A stretch of 10,995 nucleotides of DNA from Streptomyces sp. WM4235. Its GTDB lineage: Bacteria; Actinomycetota; Actinomycetes; Streptomycetales; Streptomycetaceae. The notes beneath the pieces are model-generated. The model searched no databases. It saw only the letters and a list, made by a program, of their open reading frames with translations, and was not told the DNA's origin. Below are positions 6,376 through 10,995 of this stretch, piece by piece. Each line of letters begins with the position of its first letter. Position 1 is the first letter of the stretch. The stretch spans positions 1 to 10,995 of the forward strand of contig NZ_LGDE01000036.1 of the NCBI RefSeq assembly GCF_001279725.1, in the 5' to 3' direction. The translations under genes and the position numbers were made by a program.

Positions 6376-7590
6376 TTACGGCCGGATTCCAACGGTTTCG
6401 TCCCGGTTGGTCGCGGCGACCTTGCCGGCCGCGGGCTTCGGGCGCAGCACGGCCGCCCCCACCACCAGCGCGAACGCCAGCAGGGTGACCAGACCGAAGG
6501 AGACCACGAGCGAGGTCGCGTCCGCCACCGCGCCGATCGCCGACGGTGCGATCAGACCGGAGGTGTACGTGATCGTCGCCACCCCCGCGATGGCCTGGGC
6601 GGGCGCCGGACCGCTGCGCGCCGCCGCCGCGAACGCCAACGGGACCACGACCGCGATGCCCAGCCCGATCAACCCGAACCCCGTGAGGGCCGCCGCCGGA
6701 TGCCGCACGGTCACCACCAACACCCCGCCCAGGGTGGCCAACACGCCGCCCACACGGACGGTGCGCACGGCGCCGAACCGGTCCACCACGCGGTCCCCGA
6801 CGAGCCGCGCGACGGCCATCGTCAGCGCGAACGCGGTGGTCGAGGCGGCGGCGAGACCCGCGTCCGTGCGCAGCACGTCCCGCAGGTACACGGCGGACCA
6901 GTCGAGACTGGCGCCCTCCGCGAAGACCGCGCAGAAGCCGATCGCGCCGATCAACAGCGCCGACCTCGGGGGCAGGGCGAAGCCCGGCGGCGCCTCCGCG
7001 TTCTCCGCGCTGCGCAGGTCGAGCACGCCCCGTACGGCGATCAACCCGGCCGCGGTCAGCGCGAGCGCGGCGATCAGGTGGTGCAGGCGGGCGTCGGCAC
7101 CGGTGTGGGCCGCGAGCGTGCCCGCCGCCGAGCCGACGAGGGCGCCCACGCTCCACATGCCGTGCAGCGAGGACATGATCGAGCGGCCCATCCGGTTCTC
7201 GGTCTCCACGCCGAGCGCGTTCATGGCCACGTCGGCCATGCCCGCGCTCGCCCCGTAGACGAAGAGCGCGAGGCAGAGCGTCACGAGGTTCGGCGCGAGG
7301 CTCGGCAGGATCAGCGAAAGCGTCCACATCGACAGCAGTCCGCGCAGCGCGGCGCGCGCGCCGAACCGGTGGTTGATCCGCCCGGCCAGCGGCATCGCGA
7401 GCGCCGCGCCCAGGGCGGGGAAGGCGAGCGCGAGCCCCAGGGTGCCGGCGCTGAGCTGCGCGTGGTCCTGGATCCAGGGGATGCGGGTGGCGAAGGAGCC
7501 GGTGACGGCGCCGTGGGCGCAGAACACGGCGGCTATGGCGAAGCGGGCATGGCGCAGTCGCGCCGGGCTGAGGTCGGTTTCCCCGGTCAT
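6376..7590 (-). CDS. Major facilitator superfamily transporter (YbjJ/MocC-like)
   Basis: A 404-residue membrane protein of typical length for a 12-helix MFS carrier, ending in a TAA codon. The N-terminal half has GSFATRIPWIQDHAQLS and then the loop 2-3 signature region LAGRINHRFGARAALR, a variant of the MFS G-x-x-x-D/N-R-x-G-R motif. The half is followed by MADVAMNALGVETE and MSSLHGMWSVGALVG, which resemble the YbjJ/MocC-like branch of MFS proteins as I know it. The substrate is not evident; the branch includes a putative rhizopine carrier, and the partner regulator is a ROK protein, so a sugar-like or cyclitol ligand is a guess. The ATG at 7590 is preferred over the TTG at 7599, because a -10 hexamer lies 7 nt before it and the transcript would be leaderless. 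The gene is divergent from the ROK regulator, with an operator candidate between them. Confidence 0.86.
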   Translation of the reverse strand: MTGETDLSPARLRHARFAIAAVFCAHGAVTGSFATRIPWIQDHAQLSAGTLGLALAFPALGAALAMPLAGRINHRFGARAALRGLLSMWTLSLILPSLAPNLVTLCLALFVYGASAGMADVAMNALGVETENRMGRSIMSSLHGMWSVGALVGSAAGTLAAHTGADARLHHLIAALALTAAGLIAVRGVLDLRSAENAEAPPGFALPPRSALLIGAIGFCAVFAEGASLDWSAVYLRDVLRTDAGLAAASTTAFALTMAVARLVGDRVVDRFGAVRTVRVGGVLATLGGVLVVTVRHPAAALTGFGLIGLGIAVVVPLAFAAAARSGPAPAQAIAGVATITYTSGLIAPSAIGAVADATSLVVSFGLVTLLAFALVVGAAVLRPKPAAGKVAATNRDETVGIRP

Positions 7591-7597
7591 GACACGC

Positions 7598-7627
7598 AAA
7601 CTATCAGGGACCCTGCCTGATGGTTAA
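7598..7627 (-). promoter_or_regulatory. Promoter of the MFS gene (leaderless)
   Basis: On the minus strand TTAACC (7627 to 7622) is separated by 18 bp from TAGTTT (7603 to 7598), close to TTGACN and TANNNT. Seven bases later comes the ATG at 7590, so transcription probably starts at or beside the start codon. Confidence 0.6.
7599..7625. promoter_or_regulatory. 27-bp imperfect palindrome, probable ROK operator
   Basis: The left half-site AACTATCAGGGAC (7599-7611) and the reverse complement of the right half-site, AACCATCAGGCAG (7613-7625), agree at 10 of 13 positions around a centre at 7612. The core ATCAGG is identical in both arms. The palindrome fills the spacer of the MFS promoter and overlaps its -35 and -10, an ideal place for repression. 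It is also about 44 bp upstream of the predicted ROK transcription start. Binding by the adjacent ROK protein is inference from position. Confidence 0.66.
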
Positions 7628-7642
7628 TGCCCCGGGACTCCC

Positions 7643-7648
7643 TAAGAT
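7643..7648 (+). promoter_or_regulatory. -10 element of the ROK regulator gene (leaderless)
   Basis: TAAGAT at 7643-7648 is followed by 7 nt and the GTG at 7656. This spacing places the transcription start at the start codon. The base run at 7620-7625 is only a weak -35. The element lies outside the palindrome. Confidence 0.5.
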
Positions 7649-7655
7649 GGGCGCC

Positions 7656-8807
7656 GTGACCCCTGCCAAGGCCCTGACGGCCGCCGCTCCCTCGCCCGCG
7701 TCGCCGAGCACGGCCCGAGCCATCAACGACCGGCTCGCCCTCGGACTCCTCCAGTCCGAAGGCCCCCTCACGGCCACCCAGCTCAAGCACCTGACCGGCC
7801 TGTCGCGTCCCTCGGTGGCCGACCTCGTGGAACGACTCGCCGAAGCCGGCCTGATCGAGGTCGTGGGGGAGTCCGGGGAACAGCGGCGCGGCCCCAACGC
7901 CCGCCTGTACGGAATCGTCGCCCGCCGCGCCCACCTGGCCGCCCTCGACGTCCGCACCGACAGCGCCACCGCCGTCGTCACCGACCTGCTGGGCCTGCCA
8001 CTGGCCGAGGTCTCGCTGCCGGTCGACGCCGTCGAGGAGGCCGTGGACCGGCTGGCCGCCCTGACGCGCGAGGTCGGCGCGGACCCCCTGCACACCGTGG
8101 TCGTCGGCGCTCCCGGGCTGGTCTCCCCGGACAGCGGCCAACTCGGCGACACCCTGCGCCTGCCGTCCTGGCACCGGGACCTCGTGGCGGCCCTCCGGCG
8201 ACGGCTGCCGGCCAAGGTGGTCGTGGAGAACGAGACCAACCTCGCCGCCCTCGCCGAACAGCGGATCGGCGCGGCCCGGGACGTGGACTCCTTCGTCCTG
8301 CTGTGGTTGGGCGCCGGTGTGGGCGCGGCGGTGGTCCTGGACGGGCGGCTGCGCCGGGGGGCCTCCGGCGGGGCGGGGGAGATCGGCTTCCTGCCCGTAC
8401 CGGGGACCGCCGCACTGCCGTCCGACACCGACTGCGGTGGAGGCTTCCACGCGCTGGCCGGACGCCGGGCCGTCACCGCGCTGGCGGTCGAACACGGCTT
8501 CCGGGGACCGGCGGAGGAGGCGGTCGCCGGAGCCGCCGGCGAGGCGTTCCTGGACGCGCTGGCCGAACGCCTCGCGATCGGGGCGGCAGCCGTCGCGGCG
8601 GTCCTCGACCCGGGCTGCGTGGTCCTGGCGGGCGAACTCGGCCACGCCGGCGGCCCCGCGCTGGCGGCCCGCGTCGCCGCCCGCCTCGGCACCCTGACCC
8701 CGGTCACGACGGAGGTCCGCGCCACGGTCCTCGGCGGGGCCGCGGTACTGGCGGGAGCCAGACTGGCCGCCCGCGAGGAGGCGCAGGCCGTGCTCTTCGG
8801 CGGCTGA
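7656..8807 (+). CDS. ROK-family transcriptional regulator
   Basis: A 383-residue protein. A winged helix-turn-helix occupies about residues 20-70 (LKHLTGLSRPSVADLVERLAEAGLI is the recognition region, 43-67). A ROK sugar-kinase-like domain occupies about 90-380. Kinase hallmarks are degraded: ENETN (191-195) replaces ENDAN, so the catalytic Asp is Glu, and GEIGF (241-245) replaces GEIGH, so the usual His is Phe. The CxCGxxGCxE zinc motif is missing; only DTDCGGG remains. The protein is therefore probably a pure ligand-responsive regulator. The glycine-rich GVGAAVVLDG loop and the GASGGAGEIG element remain. The GTG at 7656 is chosen because a -10 lies 7 nt upstream and the ATG at 7620 lies within the operator palindrome; 7647 is inside the -10. 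It most likely represses the divergent MFS gene, possibly with release by a transported sugar-like molecule. Confidence 0.86.
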   Translation: MTPAKALTAAAPSPASPSTARAINDRLALGLLQSEGPLTATQLKHLTGLSRPSVADLVERLAEAGLIEVVGESGEQRRGPNARLYGIVARRAHLAALDVRTDSATAVVTDLLGLPLAEVSLPVDAVEEAVDRLAALTREVGADPLHTVVVGAPGLVSPDSGQLGDTLRLPSWHRDLVAALRRRLPAKVVVENETNLAALAEQRIGAARDVDSFVLLWLGAGVGAAVVLDGRLRRGASGGAGEIGFLPVPGTAALPSDTDCGGGFHALAGRRAVTALAVEHGFRGPAEEAVAGAAGEAFLDALAERLAIGAAAVAAVLDPGCVVLAGELGHAGGPALAARVAARLGTLTPVTTEVRATVLGGAAVLAGARLAAREEAQAVLFGG

Positions 8808-9020
8808 CCCCACCCGCGCCCGGGCGGACCCCACCGGGCCGGACCCCATCCGCCCGCCCCCACCCGGCCCGCCCGCACCCCCGCCCGGCCCCGACGCGCC
8901 GGCACCGACGCGCCGGCACCGGGCCCGCTGGCACCCGATGCACCCGGCCGGGGCTCGCCCCCGCTCGGCCCGCCCGCGCTCGGCCCGCACCGCTCCCGCA
9001 CGCCCGGCGCACGCGCACGG
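8808..9020. other. C-rich convergent spacer without a recognisable gene
   Basis: This 213-bp stretch lies between the convergent ROK and oxidoreductase genes. It is strongly C-biased on the plus strand and has no open frame with a ribosome-binding site or family resemblance. It contains simple direct repeats, the clearest listed separately. CGCTCGGCCCGC occurs at 8962-8973 and 8977-8988. No strong hairpin terminator was found. Confidence 0.6.
8892..8919. repeat. Two perfect tandem copies of a 14-bp unit
   Basis: CGACGCGCCGGCAC occurs at 8892-8905 and again immediately at 8906-8919. A degenerate third copy ending in GGCAC follows to 8934. It lies in the non-coding spacer and looks like slippage expansion. 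Confidence 0.6.
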
Positions 9021-9755
9021 CTACCGCCGGGCCAGGAACTCCGCGAAGGTGCCCCGGCCCACCGCGTGCGACGGGGCCAGGTTCCCGCCGCGCCGGAAAC
9101 CGGCGTACGCCCGGCCCGCGAGCGGCAGCGCGACGATCCGGCGCCGCCTGCCCGTCGCCTTCAGGTACGCGCGCGCCAAGTCCGGCAGGCTCCGGATCTC
9201 CGGGCCGCCCATGTCGTCCACCCGCCCCGCCGGGACGGGCACCGCCAGTTCCGCCAGCCGGTCCGCGACCTCCTCGACGGCGATCGGCTGTACCCGGACC
9301 CCCTTCGGCAGCGGCATCACCGGGAGCTTCGCCGCCGCGCCCACCACCTGCGCGACCAGGTCGTGGAACTGGGTGGCCCGCAGGATCGTCACGCCCAGCC
9401 CCGAGGCCTCCAGCAGCCGCTCCACCTTCAGCTTGGTCACGTAGTAGCCGAGCGGCACCACGTCCACGCCCACGATCGAGATGTAGACGATGTTGGTCAC
9501 CGTCCCGGCCCGCCGGGCCGCCTCCACGAGGTTCCCCGCAGCCACGTCGTCACCCCCGCGCGGGGAGCTCGCGCAGTGCACCACCACCTCCGCGCCGCGC
9601 AGCGCCGCGTCCAGGCCGGATCCGTCGGTCAGGTCCACCGGGTGGTCGGGCGCGTGCCGGCTGAGGACCCGTACGTCGTGCCCCGCCGCCAGCAGCCGCG
9701 TCACGACGAACGAGCCGAGGTTTCCGGTGCCTCCGGTGACGACGATCGTGTTCAT
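9021..9755 (-). CDS. NAD(P)-binding oxidoreductase (atypical SDR, NmrA/epimerase-like), ECF41 partner gene
   Basis: A 244-residue cytosolic protein with an N-terminal Rossmann fold: TGGTGNLG at 7-14 is the nucleotide-binding TGGTGxxG motif of extended/atypical SDRs. Next come VVHCASS (58-64), YISIVGVD (91-98), YYVTKLKVERLL (104-115, with Y104 and K108 in YxxxK spacing) and the substrate-region LRATQFHDL (125-133). These belong to the NAD(P)H-binding, NmrA-like group. The substrate is unknown. The ATG at 9755 is fixed by GGAAGG (9762-9767 on the minus strand) 6 nt upstream; longer in-frame extensions run through the sigma gene in another frame and are not real. The gene follows the ECF41-type sigma factor by 29 bp. 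In many actinobacteria ECF41 sigma factors neighbour such oxidoreductases or carboxymuconolactone decarboxylases, which are their main targets. An ECF41-like promoter lies just upstream. Confidence 0.87.
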   Translation of the reverse strand: MNTIVVTGGTGNLGSFVVTRLLAAGHDVRVLSRHAPDHPVDLTDGSGLDAALRGAEVVVHCASSPRGGDDVAAGNLVEAARRAGTVTNIVYISIVGVDVVPLGYYVTKLKVERLLEASGLGVTILRATQFHDLVAQVVGAAAKLPVMPLPKGVRVQPIAVEEVADRLAELAVPVPAGRVDDMGGPEIRSLPDLARAYLKATGRRRRIVALPLAGRAYAGFRRGGNLAPSHAVGRGTFAEFLARR

Positions 9756-9784
9756 GGTGTCCCTTCCTTCCCGAGAGGGTGCGT

Positions 9785-10693
9785 TCACCAGCCTGGACCG
9801 GACAGCCCCCCGGAATGTGACAGCTGTCGTCGCAGGAACCCCAGCTTCTCCGGGTTGACCACCACCCGCGCGCCGCTGACCAGTCCATTCTCGAATTCCG
9901 GCAGGAACACCGCCACCTCGCCGAAGACCAGCGCCGGCGCCCCGTTGACCTCCGCGAAGGTGACCGACTCCTCGCCGACGAACTTGCGCAGCGCGCCCAC
10001 CAGGAAACGGGCCACGTTCTCCCGGCCCAGGATCGGCCGCCGGGCCGCGCCCACCACCCCGCCGCCGTCCGACACGTACCGCACGTCGGTGGTGAGCAGG
10101 TTCTCCAGCCGGGCCAGGTCCCCGTCGCGCGCCGCGGCCATGAAGGTCTCCACCAGCCCCCGCCACTGTCCGGGATCGGGTTGGAACCGCGGCCGGGGGG
10201 CGTCCACCCGCTCCGCCGCCCGCCGGTGCAGCTGTCGGGAGTTGACCTCGGTGACGTCCAACAGCCCGGCGATCTCCCGGTGTCCGTACCCGAAGGCCTC
10301 CCGCAGCACGTACACGGCGCGTTCCTTCGGCGTCAGCCGCTCCAACAGCACCAGCAGGGCCATGGAGACTCCGTCCCGCCGTTCCGCCGAGTCCAGCGGG
10401 CCGAGCGTCCCGTCCCCGGTGAGGACGGGCTCCGGGAGCCAGGGGCCGACGTACTCCTCGCGGCGGGCGCGCGCGGAGGTGAGCCGGTTGAGGCACAGCC
10501 GGGTGACCGTCTTGGCCAACCAGGCCCCCGGGTGCGCGATCGGGTCGCGGTCGGCGCCGTTCCACCGCAACCAGGCGTCCTGTACGACGTCCTCGGCCTC
10601 GTGGGCGGAGCCCAGCATGCGGTAGGCGATGCCGAACATCCGTTGCCGGTGTTCCTCGAAGCCCGCTCCGGTCGCGGCGTTGTCCGTGATCAC
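9785..10693 (-). CDS. ECF41-family RNA polymerase sigma factor with C-terminal SnoaL-like domain (SigJ-like)
   Basis: A 302-residue protein. Sigma region 2 is at about 13-75 (FGIAYRMLGSAHEAEDVVQD and the helix with AWLAKTVTRLCLNRL). The linker motif WLPEP is at 85-89. Sigma region 4 is at about 108-160 (LTPKERAVYVLREAFGYGH followed by the DNA-contacting helix). A SnoaL-like (NTF2-fold) domain is at about 178-285, with DGGG at 209-212 and NPEKL at 280-284. WLPEP, DGGG and NPDKL are the three conserved features of the ECF41 group, in which the C-terminal domain controls sigma activity without an anti-sigma factor. NPEKL is a conservative variant. The start is GTG at 10693, with a TAGTCT -10 six nt upstream suggesting a leaderless mRNA. 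The oxidoreductase gene follows 29 bp downstream. Confidence 0.9.
   Translation of the reverse strand: MITDNAATGAGFEEHRQRMFGIAYRMLGSAHEAEDVVQDAWLRWNGADRDPIAHPGAWLAKTVTRLCLNRLTSARARREEYVGPWLPEPVLTGDGTLGPLDSAERRDGVSMALLVLLERLTPKERAVYVLREAFGYGHREIAGLLDVTEVNSRQLHRRAAERVDAPRPRFQPDPGQWRGLVETFMAAARDGDLARLENLLTTDVRYVSDGGGVVGAARRPILGRENVARFLVGALRKFVGEESVTFAEVNGAPALVFGEVAVFLPEFENGLVSGARVVVNPEKLGFLRRQLSHSGGLSGPGW
9796..9822 (-). promoter_or_regulatory. ECF41-like promoter in the 3' end of the sigma gene, driving the oxidoreductase
   Basis: On the minus strand TGTCACA (9822 to 9816) is followed by exactly 16 bp and then GGTC (9799 to 9796). The published ECF41 consensus is TGTCACA-N16-CGTC, so the match is 10 of 11 fixed positions with the right spacing. 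Transcription would begin near 9788, giving a leader of about 33 nt with the GGAAGG ribosome-binding site. It lies inside the coding part of the last sigma codons. Confidence 0.68.
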
Positions 10694-10699
10694 GGAACC

Positions 10700-10705
10700 A
10701 GACTA
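10700..10705 (-). promoter_or_regulatory. -10 element of the sigma factor gene
   Basis: TAGTCT on the minus strand (10705 to 10700) lies 6 nt before the GTG at 10693 and fits TANNNT. This suggests a leaderless transcript. The -35 is not recognisable, partly because the upstream hairpin occupies that region. Confidence 0.4.
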
Positions 10706-10718
10706 CGAGCGGACGCGC

Positions 10719-10752
10719 GAGGACCCGGTGGCCGCCGGGCCACCGGGTCCTC
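10719..10752 (-). terminator. Perfect 15-bp hairpin, terminator after the chitin-binding protein gene
   Basis: The arms 10719-10733 and 10738-10752 pair without mismatch around the 4-nt loop GCCG. The hairpin begins 32 nt past the stop codon of the chitin-binding protein gene, and 13 nt of spacer separate it from the sigma -10. It should isolate the sigma unit from upstream transcription. There is no T-tract. Confidence 0.78.
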
Positions 10753-10784
10753 ACACTCGTCGGGTCAAGCGGGCAGACCGGGGG

Positions 10785-10995
10785 TCAGCACGCGCCCTGG
10801 TCCTTCCAGACGCCCCAGTCACCGGTGGTGCCGGGCTCCTCGTTCTGCGTCCACCAACCGGCCTTCCAGTTGCGGCCCTTGTGCGAGACCACGTTGCCGC
10901 TGTTGTAGACCTGACCCGCGACGTACGCCGGGTTGGTGCACGTGCCGCCCGGAGGCGTCGTCGGGGGAGTCGTCGGCGGGGTGGTGGGGGGAGTG
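10785..10995 (-). CDS. C-terminus of a secreted chitin-binding protein (CBM5/12-type domain), probably a chitinase, 5' end outside window
   Basis: Only the last 69 residues and the TGA (10785-10787) are in the window. A Pro/Thr linker made of repeated TPPT units leads into a domain running from Cys19 to the C-terminal Cys69 of the visible part. The order is C...YVAGQVYNSGNVVSHKGRNWKAGWWTQNEEPG...DWGVWK...C. The Y-x-x-G-x-x-V-x-x-x-G-x-x-Y/W-x-A-x-WW-TQ pattern, with conserved surface aromatics in KAGWWTQNE, is the CBM5/12 chitin-binding signature (ChtBD3). Two cysteines bracket the domain and could form a disulfide. The domain normally ends multi-domain chitinases or chitin-active enzymes and anchors them to crystalline chitin outside the cell. 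The catalytic domain and signal peptide lie beyond the right edge, so the enzyme class is inferred. The strong hairpin follows it. Confidence 0.85.
   Translation of the reverse strand, partial: TPPTTPPTTPPTTPPGGTCTNPAYVAGQVYNSGNVVSHKGRNWKAGWWTQNEEPGTTGDWGVWKDQGAC

Noticed and set aside
4740..6488. Long plus-strand frame through the permease region, rich in His, Arg and Asp
   Set aside because: It is antisense to a well-recognised membrane transporter and has no ribosome-binding site or family pattern.
8808..9020. Possible small gene in the C-rich spacer
   Set aside because: Frames here consist of Pro/Arg/Ala runs without a ribosome-binding site or family resemblance.
9756..10754. A continuous minus-strand frame joining the sigma region to the oxidoreductase (apparent fusion)
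   Set aside because: The upstream part is the wrong frame of the sigma gene. The true oxidoreductase starts at the ATG at 9755 behind a good ribosome-binding site.

Overview
The window is very GC-rich. Its codons favour G or C at the third position, and several genes start at GTG or at an ATG with no leader. This points to a high-GC actinobacterium, most likely Streptomyces or a close relative. It reads as chromosomal core or near-core DNA: I see no transposase, integrase, phage gene, tRNA, rRNA or CRISPR array.

Layout, left to right. (1) Positions 2-616 (+): the 3' part of a glutathione S-transferase of the glutathionyl-hydroquinone reductase (ECM4-like) type. (2) Positions 774-3369 (+): a two-gene catabolic unit. 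A nitrilase-family amidohydrolase (DavA-like) is followed by a FAD-dependent amino acid 2-monooxygenase (DavB-like). A promoter candidate and an 11-bp direct repeat lie in front, and a strong hairpin lies behind. The pair should convert a basic amino acid (lysine or arginine) first to an amide and then to the corresponding omega-amino or guanidino acid. (3) Positions 3391-3540: a convergent intergenic stretch with that hairpin and a small family of direct repeats. (4) Positions 3541-7590 (-): four leftward genes. In transcription order they are an MFS transporter, a uracil/xanthine-type NCS2 permease, a DUF5995-like protein and a zinc-ribbon protein of unknown function. (5) Positions 7591-8807: the MFS gene faces a ROK-family regulator across a 65-bp spacer. 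The spacer holds a 27-bp imperfect palindrome lying between the -35 and -10 elements of the MFS promoter. Both genes look leaderless. (6) Positions 8808-9020: C-rich convergent spacer with short tandem repeats. (7) Positions 9021-10693 (-): an ECF41-type sigma factor with a C-terminal SnoaL-like domain, then an NAD(P)-binding oxidoreductase. A sequence close to the ECF41 promoter consensus lies inside the 3' end of the sigma gene and points at the oxidoreductase. (8) Positions 10785-10995 (-): the C-terminus of a secreted chitin-binding protein, probably a chitinase, with a Thr/Pro linker and a CBM5/12-type domain. A near-perfect hairpin follows it.

The window offers three self-contained circuits: monooxygenase/amidase catabolism, ROK repressor/MFS transporter, and ECF41 sigma/oxidoreductase. 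I found no clearly unprecedented system. The best leads are the substrate and oxygenase/oxidase character of the DavB-like enzyme, the ROK/MFS operator, and the ECF41 promoter match.
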